Assembly (NCBI RefSeq): GCF_000336815.1
Contig: NZ_AOLG01000009.1
Coordinates: 270,582 to 334,581 of the forward strand
Reading direction: 5' to 3'
DNA length: 64,000 nt
Origin: Haloferax prahovense DSM 18310
GTDB taxonomy: Archaea > Halobacteriota > Halobacteria > Halobacteriales > Haloferacaceae
Positions within the stretch are counted from its first letter, which is position 1. Each line of letters starts with the position of its first letter. Both the position numbers and the translations under genes were made by a program. Below, piece by piece: positions 48,661 to 57,896 of this stretch. The notes under the pieces are model-generated. The model saw nothing but the letters and a program-made list of their open reading frames with translations, was not told where the DNA came from and ran no database searches.

Positions 48661-50745
48661 ATGAGTAACGATACGAACACCGACGACAGCCTCCACGAGC
48701 GGGAGGATTCACCCGACGACGCGCCCTCCGAAGAGGGCATCGACGACGGGGGGACGCTCCAGCACGACGAGGCCGAAGAGGTCGACAAGAAGACGATCGA
48801 CGACCTCGGGAGCGATGTCGAAATCGACGCCGACGTGGCCGAGAACGTGGACGAGAACGACCTCCTCGGTGGTCTCCGGATAGAGACGACCGACGAGATT
48901 CCCGTTCCGGACCGCCTCGTCGACCAAGTCATCGGGCAGGAGCACGCCCGCGACGTCATCATGAAGGCGGCCAAGCAGCGCCGCCACGTCATGATGATCG
49001 GCTCCCCGGGGACGGGGAAGTCGATGCTCGCCAAGGCGATGTCCGAGCTTCTCCCCCGCGAGGAGCTGCAGGACGTGCTCGTCTACCACAACCCCGACGA
49101 CGGCAATCGCCCCAAGGTCCGCACGGTCCCCGCGGGCAAGGGTGACCAAATCGTCGAGGCGCACAAAGAGGAGGCACGCAAGCGCAACCAGATGCGCTCG
49201 TTCCTCATGTGGATCATTATCGCGGTCGTGCTGGGCTACTCGCTCATCATCGCCCAGCAGGTCCTGCTCGGCATCCTCGCCGCGGGTATCATCTACCTCG
49301 CGTTCCGCTACGGCTCGCGCGGCAGCGACGCGATGATTCCGAACCTCATCGTGAACAACGCGGACCAGAAGTCCGCGCCCTTCCAGGACGCGACGGGTGC
49401 CCACGCGGGTGCGCTCCTCGGCGACGTCCGCCACGACCCGTTCCAGTCCGGCGGCATGGAAACGCCCAGCCACGACCGCGTCGAACCCGGCGCGATTCAC
49501 AAGTCGAACAAGGGCGTCTTGTTCGTCGACGAGATCAACACGCTCGACGTGCGCAGCCAGCAGCACCTGATGACGGCCATCCAGGAGGGCGAGTTCTCCA
49601 TCACGGGCCAGTCCGAGCGCTCCTCGGGCGCGATGGTCCAGACCGAACCCGTCCCGACGGACTTCATCATGATCGCCGCGGGTAACCTCGACGCGATGGA
49701 GAACATGCACCCCGCGCTCCGCTCCCGTATCAAGGGGTACGGGTACGAGGTGTACATGGACGACACCATCGAGGACACCCCCGAGATGCGCCGCAAGTAC
49801 GCGCGCTTCGTGGCCCAAGAGGTCACCAACGACGGGCGGCTCCCGCACTTCACCGAGGAGGCGGTCGAGGAGCTCATCCTCGAAGCCCGCCGCCGCGCCG
49901 GCCGCAAGGGCCACCTCACCCTCGAATTCCGTAACCTCGGCGGCCTCGTCCGCGTCGCTGGCGACATCGCCCGCGGCGAGAACGCCGAGCTGACCACCCG
50001 TGACCACGTGCTGCAGGCCAAGCGCCGTGCGCGCTCCATCGAACAGCAGATCGCGGACCAGTACATCGAGCGCCGCAAGGACTACGAGCTCTCGGTCAAC
50101 GACGGCTTCGTCACCGGCCGCGTCAACGGCCTCGCCGTCATGGGCGAAGACTCTGGTATCATGCTCCCCGTGATGGCCGAAGTCACGCCCTCGCAGGGTC
50201 CCGGCCAGGTCATCGCGACCGGCCAGCTCAAGGAGATGGCCGAAGAGTCCGTCCAGAACGTCTCGGCCATCATCAAGAAGTTCTCCAACCAGGACCTCTC
50301 GGAGATGGACGTGCACGTGCAGTTCGTCCAGACCGGCCAGCAGGGCGTCGACGGCGACTCCGCGTCCATCACGGTCGCGACCGCCGTCATCTCCGCGCTG
50401 GAGGACATCCCCATCGACCAGTCGGTCGCCATGACCGGCTCGCTGTCGGTGCGCGGCGACGTGCTCCCGGTCGGCGGCGTCACCCACAAAATCGAAGCCG
50501 CCGCGAAGGCCGGCTGTTCGACGGTCATCATCCCCGCCGCCAACGAGCAGGACGTGATGATCGAAGACGAGTACAAGGAGATGGTCGACATCATCCCCGT
50601 CTCGCACATCAGCGAGGTCCTCGACGTCGCCCTCGAAGGCGAACCTGAGAAGGACTCGCTCGTGGACCGCCTCAAGAGCATCACTGGCTCCGCCCTCAAC
50701 AAGGGCCAGGGCGTCAAGGGCCCCTCCAGCCCCAGCCCGCAGTAA
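48661..50745 (+). CDS. lonB: Membrane-bound ATP-dependent protease LonB
   Basis: The 694-residue archaeal LonB has a 60-residue acidic N-terminus, Walker A GSPGTGKS (114-121), two membrane segments (about 180-218), Walker B VLFVDEIN, and the protease domain with catalytic Ser567 in VDGDSAS and Lys610 in GGVTHKIE. Haloferax Lon is essential and degrades phytoene synthase among others. It is followed at six bases by a CPBP-type protease gene, so the two are probably co-transcribed. Confidence 0.96.
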   Translation: MSNDTNTDDSLHEREDSPDDAPSEEGIDDGGTLQHDEAEEVDKKTIDDLGSDVEIDADVAENVDENDLLGGLRIETTDEIPVPDRLVDQVIGQEHARDVIMKAAKQRRHVMMIGSPGTGKSMLAKAMSELLPREELQDVLVYHNPDDGNRPKVRTVPAGKGDQIVEAHKEEARKRNQMRSFLMWIIIAVVLGYSLIIAQQVLLGILAAGIIYLAFRYGSRGSDAMIPNLIVNNADQKSAPFQDATGAHAGALLGDVRHDPFQSGGMETPSHDRVEPGAIHKSNKGVLFVDEINTLDVRSQQHLMTAIQEGEFSITGQSERSSGAMVQTEPVPTDFIMIAAGNLDAMENMHPALRSRIKGYGYEVYMDDTIEDTPEMRRKYARFVAQEVTNDGRLPHFTEEAVEELILEARRRAGRKGHLTLEFRNLGGLVRVAGDIARGENAELTTRDHVLQAKRRARSIEQQIADQYIERRKDYELSVNDGFVTGRVNGLAVMGEDSGIMLPVMAEVTPSQGPGQVIATGQLKEMAEESVQNVSAIIKKFSNQDLSEMDVHVQFVQTGQQGVDGDSASITVATAVISALEDIPIDQSVAMTGSLSVRGDVLPVGGVTHKIEAAAKAGCSTVIIPAANEQDVMIEDEYKEMVDIIPVSHISEVLDVALEGEPEKDSLVDRLKSITGSALNKGQGVKGPSSPSPQ

Positions 50746-50751
50746 CGCCGG

Positions 50752-51795
50752 ATGACCGACTGGGCGGCGTTCGCGGGCTTCACCGGCCTCGTCCTCGCCG
50801 TCTTACTCTCTCTCGCACACTTTTCTCGCGGCGTCCCGCACGCGGAGGGGACCGGCTCCGACGCACTCGACGCGCCCGCCGCTCCGGGCGACGGCGCTTC
50901 CGATTCCGACTCCCGAGCGACTGCCGCGGACGACTCCGTTCCGACCGCTGCCGAGTCGGACGAGACCGACTGGTCGGCCGAACTCGACACCGTCTCTCTG
51001 GCTTCCTTCTCGGTCGACTCGACCGGCGCGTCACCGCGTCCCGAGCCGTCGACGCCCGCGGAGGCCGACGTTGCGGGCGACGCCCACGCTGACGTTGACG
51101 CTGGCCCCGAGTCCGACTCCGAACCTGAGTTCGACGCCGACTCCGACCGGGCGACGCCGCCCGGCGTCACCGCGGCCCCCGTTTCGGCCGTCTCGGAGCG
51201 CTCGGCGTCCGCCGAGGACCTCCCGCCGCATCTCCTGCTCGCCAACGTCGCGCTCTCGCAGGCCTTTCTCGGCGGCTTTCTCGGCCTCGGCGCGTGGTAC
51301 GCGGGCGTGCCGGCCGCGGCGCTCGGCCTCTCCGCCGCCGACCTCCCGACGCAACTCGCCGTCGGCGTCGGACTCGGACTCGCGCTCTACGGGGCCAACC
51401 GTGTCGGTTCGACGGTCAGCGAGCGGTTCGGCGTCGCGCCCGACGAGGCGGTCCGCGAGTCGTTGACGCCGCGGACGACCGCGGGCTGGGTGTTCCTGTT
51501 CGCGGTCGCACTTCCGCTCATCGCCGGCTTCGAGGAACTGCTCTTTCGGGGCGCGCTCGTGGGGGCGGTCGCCGCCGGTTTCGACGTGTCGCCGTGGCTC
51601 ATGGCGGCAGTGTCGTCGGCCGCCTTCGGCGCGGGTCACGGCGCGCAGGGCCGACTCGGCATCATCGTCACCGGCCTCCTCGGGTTCGTCCTCGCGGCGG
51701 CGTTCGTCCTCACCGAGAGCCTGCTGGTCGTGGTCGTCGCCCACTACCTCGTGAACGCGCTGGAGTTCGCCGGCCACGAACTGTTCGGCTGGTAG
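50752..51795 (+). CDS. CPBP family intramembrane glutamic protease
   Basis: The 347-residue protein has one early hydrophobic segment (about 6-24), a 120-residue acidic Ser/Thr/Asp linker (25-150) and a polytopic CPBP domain. All three motifs are intact: EELLFRG (Glu261-Glu262, Arg266), FGAGH (His296) and HYLVN (His331, Asn335). Intramembrane cleavage of prenylated or other membrane substrates is likely. It begins six bases after lonB stops and is probably co-transcribed with it. Confidence 0.88.
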   Translation: MTDWAAFAGFTGLVLAVLLSLAHFSRGVPHAEGTGSDALDAPAAPGDGASDSDSRATAADDSVPTAAESDETDWSAELDTVSLASFSVDSTGASPRPEPSTPAEADVAGDAHADVDAGPESDSEPEFDADSDRATPPGVTAAPVSAVSERSASAEDLPPHLLLANVALSQAFLGGFLGLGAWYAGVPAAALGLSAADLPTQLAVGVGLGLALYGANRVGSTVSERFGVAPDEAVRESLTPRTTAGWVFLFAVALPLIAGFEELLFRGALVGAVAAGFDVSPWLMAAVSSAAFGAGHGAQGRLGIIVTGLLGFVLAAAFVLTESLLVVVVAHYLVNALEFAGHELFGW

Positions 51796-51891
51796 CGTGC
51801 GTCGGACGCGCCGTCGAGTCCCGCCGAACCGCTCGCCGTCGCGGCGGCGACGCGGGGATGCGTTCAAGTGCCCGCATCACGCGTAGCCAGT

Positions 51892-52230
51892 ATGGATATC
51901 GACACGCGGCAGTTGACGCAGGCGGGGCTCATCGGCTATCTGGCGCTCGTCGTCGCGGCGTTCGCCACGGGGAACCCGACGCTCCGGCTCGCCGCCGACG
52001 CTGCCTTCGGACTGACGGCGATTCTCCTCGGCGTCGTCACGCTCAGGATTCCGGTCGACAGCCGACTCAAGTACGTCGCCGGCGGCGGCTTCGTCCTCGC
52101 GGGCATCTCACAGTTCGCCGAACTCGCGACCGGCGTCGGGTCCGTCGGCCTCGCGAGCACGCTGTTCCTCCTCGGCGGCCTGCTCGGCTACCTCGCGCTC
52201 CGCCGGGAGACCGACACGATGCCCTTCTGA
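51892..52230 (+). CDS. Small polytopic membrane protein
   Basis: The 112-residue protein has about four hydrophobic segments (roughly 13-32, 38-55, 65-83, 88-105) and an Arg/Asp-rich C-terminus RRETDTMPF. No motif is recognised. It starts at the ATG at 51892 after a leader-free upstream region containing GCGTAGCCAGT. It is in the same direction as lonB-CPBP but 96 nt later. Family unknown. Confidence 0.65.
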   Translation: MDIDTRQLTQAGLIGYLALVVAAFATGNPTLRLAADAAFGLTAILLGVVTLRIPVDSRLKYVAGGGFVLAGISQFAELATGVGSVGLASTLFLLGGLLGYLALRRETDTMPF

Positions 52231-52298
52231 ACTCCGGCGACTGCGACGATGACCGTGACGATGGCGGCGGTGACCGCGGCCGCGACAACGAGCGAAAA

Positions 52299-52754
52299 CT
52301 AGATTCCTTCCGACTTCCGGAGCACTTCGACCACGTCGTCGGGGGCGGCGCTCGGGCCGTCTTTCACGCGGTGGTCGGGGACGACGACCGGAACGGGATT
52401 GGCCGCGAGCGCCTCGCGCACGACGCGCTTCGAGTCGTCGTCCTCGGGGTCGAGGCCGGCCATGCGGACGAGCAGGGCTACATCGACCGTGTCGCCCTGC
52501 GGGACGTTCCGAAGCGACTCCAGCACGCTCCGCTGGTCGGTCGGGACGGTCAGACCGATAGGGACCGACGAGAGGTCCGTCTCGCCCCGGTCGATGGCGG
52601 CCAACACGGCGTCGAGGTGGTCGTGTTCCGACTCGGCGTCCGCCGGCAGCGAGTCCGGAAACGAGACGTTGATGACCTTTCCGCTGACCACGCCGACCTG
52701 CACGGGGCGGCCGAGCGTGGACGATTCGCGCGCGTAGATTCCCGAGACGGGCAT
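52299..52754 (-). CDS. MGMT-like protein lacking the catalytic cysteine
   Basis: The 151-residue protein aligns in its second half with the DNA-binding domain of O6-alkylguanine-DNA methyltransferases: NVPQGDTVDVALLVRMAGL, then REALAANPVPVVVPDHRV. The active-site motif PCHRV is PDHRV here (Asp127), so it cannot transfer an alkyl group to Cys. In that sense it resembles ATL proteins, which recognise alkyl lesions without repair. It is divergent from trpC, and a true MGMT lies at 56723. The role is unknown. Confidence 0.82.
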   Translation of the reverse strand: MPVSGIYARESSTLGRPVQVGVVSGKVINVSFPDSLPADAESEHDHLDAVLAAIDRGETDLSSVPIGLTVPTDQRSVLESLRNVPQGDTVDVALLVRMAGLDPEDDDSKRVVREALAANPVPVVVPDHRVKDGPSAAPDDVVEVLRKSEGI

Positions 52755-52876
52755 ACGTTCGGCTCCCGTCGCCGGACGCTTGACCCTTCCGGCGACGGCG
52801 TGGGGTTCGTCCCCTTCGACGGTGCGCTCTCGCCCGCGCGCACGCGAGAGACGGTGAGTGTCCCCGCCGGCGCAAG

Positions 52877-52907
52877 TCTTATGTACAGATACGTGCGTTA
52901 GTGTACA
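52877..52907 (+). promoter_or_regulatory. trp promoter with two TGTACA boxes
   Basis: TGTACA occurs at 52882-52887 and 52902-52907, 20 nt apart, in the 34 bases before the trpC ATG. The first overlaps the TATA-like CTTATGTA. TGTACA is the TRP box bound by TrpY in Methanothermobacter, so a TrpY-like repressor sensing tryptophan is possible. Single copies of the hexamer occur elsewhere by chance. Confidence 0.55.
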
Positions 52908-52910
52908 TCA

Positions 52911-53666
52911 ATGAACGCTAGTGGAGACGAATTAGCTCCCGACGTGCGCGCCATCTTGGAGGCCGCGCGGGAGCGACCCGGTGGGGAGACGCGCGTGTCG
53001 GTCGACGCGCAGTCGTTCCCCGAGGCCGTGGCCGAAACGGAGGCCGCGGGCCGGGTCCCGGTCATCGCCGAGGTGAAGCCCACGAGTCCGACGACCGAGG
53101 GCGTCCGCGAGGACGACCCGGTCGAACTGGCCCGCGAGATGGTCGCCGGCGGCGCGACGGCGCTGTCGGTCCTCACAGAGCCCGAGCACTTCGGCGGCTC
53201 GGCCGAGTCGCTGCGGCGCATCCGGGAGGCCGTCGACGTGCCCGTCCTCCGCAAGGACTTCATCATGAACGAGGCCCAACTGGACGTCGTGGAATCCGAC
53301 CTCGTGCTCCTCATCGCGCGGTTCGTCGGCGAGGACCTCTCCGACCTCGTTGAGGCCGCCCGCGACCGCGGCTTCCAGCCGCTCGTGGAGGTCCACACCC
53401 GCGAGGAACTGACGGCGGCGCTCGCGGCCGGAGCCGACATCATCGGCATCAACAACCGCGACCTCGGGAAACTCGAAGTCGACCTCGGCACGTTCGAGGA
53501 ACTCGCGCCGGAAGCGCCCGACGACGTGCTCCTCGTGGCCGAAAGCGGCGTGAAGTCGGTCGAAGACGCGCGGCGGATGCGCGAGGCCGGTGCCGACGCC
53601 CTCCTCGTCGGGACCGCCATCATGGACGGCGACGTACGACAGAACACGGAGACACTCACACAATGA
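52911..53666 (+). CDS. trpC: Indole-3-glycerol phosphate synthase
   Basis: The 251-residue TIM-barrel enzyme closes CdRP to indole-3-glycerol phosphate. The substrate-binding region is [14 protein letters not shown] (Lys56), [11 protein letters not shown] follows, [14 protein letters not shown] has the second Lys, and GINNRDL and VAESGV complete the pattern. It is the first gene of trpCBA; the stop overlaps the trpB start by ATGA. A twin TGTACA promoter precedes it. Confidence 0.95.
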   Translation: MNASGDELAPDVRAILEAARERPGGETRVSVDAQSFPEAVAETEAAGRVPVIAEVKPTSPTTEGVREDDPVELAREMVAGGATALSVLTEPEHFGGSAESLRRIREAVDVPVLRKDFIMNEAQLDVVESDLVLLIARFVGEDLSDLVEAARDRGFQPLVEVHTREELTAALAAGADIIGINNRDLGKLEVDLGTFEELAPEAPDDVLLVAESGVKSVEDARRMREAGADALLVGTAIMDGDVRQNTETLTQ

Positions 53667-54931
53667 GCGCAGACGGCAAATTCGGCGACTACGGCGGACA
53701 GTACGTTCCCGAGGCCCTCATGCCGGCCATCGAGGAACTGACCGACGCGTACGAGCGGTACGTCCTCGACAACGAGGACGGCTTCATGGACGACTTCCGC
53801 GCGCGACTGCGGGACTTCGGCGGGCGGCCGACGCCCCTCCAGCGCGCGGACCGACTCTCCGAGCGCTACGACCGCGAGGTCTACCTCAAGCGCGAGGACC
53901 TCCTGCACGGCGGCGCGCACAAGCTCAACAACGCGCTCGGGCAGGTCCTACTGGCGAAGTACATGGGCAAAGAACGCATCATCGCAGAGACCGGCGCGGG
54001 CCAGCACGGCACCGCCACGGCGATGGCCTGCGCCCACCTCGATATGCCCTGCGAGATTTACATGGGCGAGCGCGACATCAACCGCCAGCGACCCAACGTC
54101 TTCCGGATGAAACTCAACGGCTCGGAGGTGAACCCCGTCACCGTCGGCCGCGGCACGCTCAAGGAGGCCATCTCCGAGACGATGCGCGACTGGGCGACCA
54201 ACGTCGAAGACACCCACTACGTCATCGGCTCCGTGGTCGGCCCGCACCCGTTCCCGAGCATGGTCCGAGACTTCCAGTCGGTCATCTCCGAGGAGGCCCG
54301 CACGCAGGCCAGAGAGAAGTTGGGTCGGCTCCCCGACGCCGTCGTCGCCTGCGCGGGCGGCGGCTCGAACACGATGGGCGCGTTCGCCGAGTTCGTCGAC
54401 GACGAGGAGACCGCGCTCTACGCCGTCGAGGCCGGCGGCTCGACGCTCGAAGTCGACGAGGAAGCCGGCGTCGCGCCCAACTCGGCGTCGCTCACGACCG
54501 GGTCGGAGGGGATTCTCCACGGCGCTCGCACTCGGCTCCTACAGGACCGCGACGGCCAGATTATGGAGTCGCACTCGGTGTCGTCCGGCCTCGACTACGC
54601 CGGCGTCGGTCCCGAACTCGCGTATCTCGTGGACACCGGTCGCGTCACCGCCGTCAACGTCGACGACGACGAGGCGCTGACCGCGTTCCACCGGCTCTCG
54701 CAGATGGAGGGCATCATCCCCGCGCTGGAGTCGGCCCACGCGTTCGGCTACCTCGAATCGGTCGTCGGTCCCGACGCGCCCGACTCGGCGGAGGCGGACG
54801 CCCTCGGCGAGTACGTCGTCGTCAACGTCTCCGGCCGCGGCGACAAGGACCTCGAATCGGCCATCGAGGAGACCTACGAGCGCGACATCGACATCGCGCC
54901 GAACATGGACGAGTTCACGGGGGGCCTGTGA
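53663..54931 (+). CDS. trpB: Tryptophan synthase beta subunit
   Basis: The 422-residue PLP enzyme condenses indole with serine. The Schiff-base Lys is in [13 protein letters not shown] (Lys87). [12 protein letters not shown] supplies the active-site Glu, and GGGSNTMG binds the PLP phosphate. It is the standard TrpB1 type that forms a complex with TrpA. It overlaps trpC by ATGA, and its stop overlaps the trpA start by one base. Confidence 0.96.
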   Translation: MSADGKFGDYGGQYVPEALMPAIEELTDAYERYVLDNEDGFMDDFRARLRDFGGRPTPLQRADRLSERYDREVYLKREDLLHGGAHKLNNALGQVLLAKYMGKERIIAETGAGQHGTATAMACAHLDMPCEIYMGERDINRQRPNVFRMKLNGSEVNPVTVGRGTLKEAISETMRDWATNVEDTHYVIGSVVGPHPFPSMVRDFQSVISEEARTQAREKLGRLPDAVVACAGGGSNTMGAFAEFVDDEETALYAVEAGGSTLEVDEEAGVAPNSASLTTGSEGILHGARTRLLQDRDGQIMESHSVSSGLDYAGVGPELAYLVDTGRVTAVNVDDDEALTAFHRLSQMEGIIPALESAHAFGYLESVVGPDAPDSAEADALGEYVVVNVSGRGDKDLESAIEETYERDIDIAPNMDEFTGGL

Positions 54932-55809
54932 TGTCGCTCGAAGACGCCTTCGCCGACGGACCGGCGTTCATCCCGTACCTCGCCGCCGGCGACCCCGACT
55001 ACGAGTCCTCGCTGAAATACGTCGAGGCGCTCGAACGCGGCGGCGCGGATATCATCGAACTCGGGCTTCCGTTCTCGGAGCCCATCGCTGAGGGACCGAC
55101 TATCCAGAACGCGGTCGTTCGGTCGCTCGAAGGCGGCATGACGCCGACGCGCTTCTTCGAGTTCGTCGAGGACCTCGACGTGTCGGTGCCGCTGGTCTGC
55201 ATGACCTACTACAACCTCATCTACCGCTACGGAGATGACCCCGGCCCGCGGCCGTTCGTCGAGAAGGCGGCCGAGGTTGGAATCGAGGGCTTCGTCGTTC
55301 CCGACCTGCCGGCCGAGGAGGCCGGCCCGCTCCGCGAGGCCTGCGACGAGTTCGGCCTCGACCTCGTCTTCATCGTCGCGCCGACGACCCGCGGCGAGCG
55401 CCTCGACCGCATGATGGAACAGGTCTCGGGCTACGTCTACGTGCAGGCGCGCCTCGGCACGACGGGCGCGCAGTCGAGCGTCTCCGACCAGACCGGCTCG
55501 TCGCTCGAACGACTCGCCGACTACGACGTGCCCAAGGCGGTCGGCTTCGGTATCAGCAGCGGCGACCACGCAGAGCGCATCGTCGCGAGCGGCGCTGACG
55601 GCATCATCGTCGGCAGCGCGCTCGTGGACATCGTTGCCGAAGGAACTTCGGCAGCCCGTCAGACTGCGTCTGACGACGTCGCCGACGGCCACGAGAACGG
55701 CGACGACGCCGAGACGGTCGCCGACCGCCTCGAAACGCTCGCCCGCGAGTTGAAAGAAGGTGCAGTGGCTGGCGCCTCGCAACGCCCACCGCATCCGGAA
55801 CGCACATAA
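54931..55809 (+). CDS. trpA: Tryptophan synthase alpha subunit
   Basis: The 292-residue TIM barrel cleaves indole-3-glycerol phosphate to indole. The family motif appears as [19 protein letters not shown]: Glu43 equals bacterial Glu49, but Glu54 replaces the catalytic Asp60 and Glu50 replaces Asp56. Active-site Tyr is in [10 protein letters not shown] 50-residue Ala/Asp/Glu-rich C-terminal extension (about 240-292) is longer than in bacteria. Translational coupling to trpB is by TGATG. Confidence 0.94.
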   Translation: MSLEDAFADGPAFIPYLAAGDPDYESSLKYVEALERGGADIIELGLPFSEPIAEGPTIQNAVVRSLEGGMTPTRFFEFVEDLDVSVPLVCMTYYNLIYRYGDDPGPRPFVEKAAEVGIEGFVVPDLPAEEAGPLREACDEFGLDLVFIVAPTTRGERLDRMMEQVSGYVYVQARLGTTGAQSSVSDQTGSSLERLADYDVPKAVGFGISSGDHAERIVASGADGIIVGSALVDIVAEGTSAARQTASDDVADGHENGDDAETVADRLETLARELKEGAVAGASQRPPHPERT

Positions 55810-55833
55810 CTGCTCTGCCACCCTTTCTCATAC

Positions 55834-56634
55834 ATGAACACAGACATCGGACTCTCCGCACGACTCGAACGCATCTCCACAGACGGGCGATACCTCATCG
55901 TCCCGATGGACCACGGCATCACCCTCGGCCCGGTCACGGGCCTCGTCGACATCGAATCCACCATCGACGGCATCACGCGCGGCGGCGCTGACGCCGTCCT
56001 CACGCACAAGGGCACGGCCCCGCGCGTCCACCCGAACAAAAACGGCAAAGGATACATCGTCCACGTCAACGGCTCGACCGTCATCGGCCCGGACGAAAAC
56101 GACAAGCGACTCACCGGTACCGTCGAAGACGCCCTCCGCGTCGGTGCCGACGCCGTCTCCTTCCACATCAACGTCGGCTCGAACTACGAGCCCGACCAGA
56201 TGACCCAGCTCGCCGACCTCTGTTCCCGCGCCGCCGACTTCGGCGTGCCCGTCCTCGCGATGTCCTACGCCCGCGGCCCCGGCATCGACGAACAGGACCC
56301 CGAGGCGCTCGCCCACGCCGTTCGCCTCGCCGAGGAAGTCGGTGCCGACGTGGTGAAGACGGCCTACAGCGGCGACGCAGACTCCTTCGGCCGCGTCGTC
56401 GAGGCCACGCGCCTGCCGGTCGTCATCGCCGGCGGGAGCCGCGGTACCGACCGCGAGACGGTCGAGATGGTCCGCGGCACGATGGACGCCGGCGCGGCCG
56501 GCGTCTCGATGGGCCGTTCCATCTTCCAACACGAGAACCCCGAAGCCATCACCCGCGCCGTGAGCGCCGTCATCCACGACGACGCCGACGCCGATACGGC
56601 CCTCGAACGCGCCGGCCTCGGTATCGAAGCGTAA
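55834..56634 (+). CDS. 2-amino-3,7-dideoxy-D-threo-hept-6-ulosonate synthase (ADH synthase)
   Basis: The 266-residue class I aldolase-like enzyme catalyses the first step of the archaeal aromatic pathway from aspartate semialdehyde. PMDHGITLGP (Asp26, His27) and VVKTAYSGD (Schiff-base Lys175) are visible. The next step, DHQ synthase II, lies at 57897. The family is also called AroA' and is related to FBP aldolase, so an aldolase role cannot be ruled out. It is 24 nt after trpA, in the same direction. Confidence 0.92.
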   Translation: MNTDIGLSARLERISTDGRYLIVPMDHGITLGPVTGLVDIESTIDGITRGGADAVLTHKGTAPRVHPNKNGKGYIVHVNGSTVIGPDENDKRLTGTVEDALRVGADAVSFHINVGSNYEPDQMTQLADLCSRAADFGVPVLAMSYARGPGIDEQDPEALAHAVRLAEEVGADVVKTAYSGDADSFGRVVEATRLPVVIAGGSRGTDRETVEMVRGTMDAGAAGVSMGRSIFQHENPEAITRAVSAVIHDDADADTALERAGLGIEA

Positions 56635-56722
56635 CGCGGCCCTCTTCGGACGACGTTTCTGTTTTCGGCTTCCTTCGGCATCCAGCCTACAGATAGATAC
56701 CCGCCGAGCGCGAACCCCGAGC

Positions 56723-57133
56723 ATGCGCGTCACGATGTGGGAGTTCGCGGTCGCCGTGGACGAACGACTTCTCGGATGTTCGACCGACTCGCTCCGAACA
56801 CAGCTCGCCGAGTACGAACGCGGGGAGCGCCGCGAGTTCGACGCGGACGTTCGGTTTCCCGACTCGTTCACCGGCGAGGTGATGCGCGTCATGGCGTCGA
56901 TTCCGTACGGCGAGACGCGAACCTACGGCGAGGTCGCGGCCGAACTCGACAGCCACGCGGTCGCCGTCGGCCAGGCCTGCGGGCGGAACCCGGTCCCGCT
57001 CGTCGTCCCGTGTCACCGCGTCGTCGGAGCGGACTCCCTCGGCGGCTTCTCCGCCGCTGGCGGCGTCGAACTGAAGCGCGCGCTCCTCGACCACGAGCGC
57101 GGCGCAGTCCAGACGGGGCTTGACGCGTTCTGA
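56723..57133 (+). CDS. ogt: Methylated-DNA-protein cysteine methyltransferase (MGMT/Ogt)
   Basis: A 136-residue alkyltransferase with intact PCHRV (Cys97) in NPVPLVVPCHRVVGAD, preceded by the recognition-helix SIPYGETRTYGEVAAELD and followed by GFSAAGGVELKRALLDHE. It repairs O6-alkylguanine by one-time transfer to Cys97. The N-terminal region is short, so it is close to the minimal family length. It sits between two shikimate-pathway genes. A leaderless start after CAGATAGATA is likely. Confidence 0.92.
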   Translation: MRVTMWEFAVAVDERLLGCSTDSLRTQLAEYERGERREFDADVRFPDSFTGEVMRVMASIPYGETRTYGEVAAELDSHAVAVGQACGRNPVPLVVPCHRVVGADSLGGFSAAGGVELKRALLDHERGAVQTGLDAF

Positions 57134-57896
57134 CTGATTTTATATCGCCGTAACTGGTTTATCGAGCTTCGATTTGGTCGGGAAACGCCGCGCGCGGGTA
57201 GTATTTCTCGACGACTCTCGGTCGAACCCAACACAGTTCGACTTCCCCGGCGCTCGCCGAACGGTCCAACGGATTCGGGCCCGCATTCGATTGCTCCGTC
57301 TTTCTGCGTCGGCGACGGCGTACCGTTCCCGAAACGCGACCTGCGTCACCGGTCCTCTGTCGATGACGGCGACGGACGACGGACGTGCGTCTTTCCCACT
57401 TACCCCCGGAGTTTCGTGCGGAATGTCGGGTGGTGCGTGTACGGTTCCGACCTATTCTGTGTCTGTGAGTCAGTACCGCGACAGCCCGGTCGAACTCGTC
57501 TCCCAACCCGTCGGAGGTTCGGGCATCACAACCGGTTTGACCGCGAAATTTCGTTCCGAACTGCGTCTCAGTCATCGTCCTATCAGAGCGGGTTTTGGAC
57601 TCGACACCCCCGGTCGAAGTCTTCGATTCGACCGCGGGAGTTACCCTCCGAACTCGGCCGTAACCACCGTGTGCTCTACGAACCCGTTTTCCGGACCCAA
57701 CAGCCCGAAGTCTCGGGTTCGCGTCAGCGCGTTCGAATCGGTCGTTCAACCTCGAAGTTGGGACCGGATACCTAAAATAAATCGTATAGCGCGATATAGA
57801 ATTGGCGGGGTGCGGCCGCACCGACCCGCCGGGACCCGTTCGCCGTCCGTTGATTCATTCGCCACGTTCAAGCCCACCCACCGAGTGAAGTCGATA
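57134..57896. other. 763-base gap before the DHQ synthase II gene
   Basis: This is the longest gap in the window. It begins with TTTTATATCG (57139-57146) and ends with an A/T-rich strip CCTAAAATAAATCG (57772-57786), which could be the promoter of the next gene. In between, open frames occur on both strands, including one in frame with the downstream gene, but their composition (Arg/Ser-rich, not acidic) is unlike the real genes. I see no tRNA, IS ends or long hairpin. It may be a decayed gene or a non-coding transcript. Confidence 0.5.
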
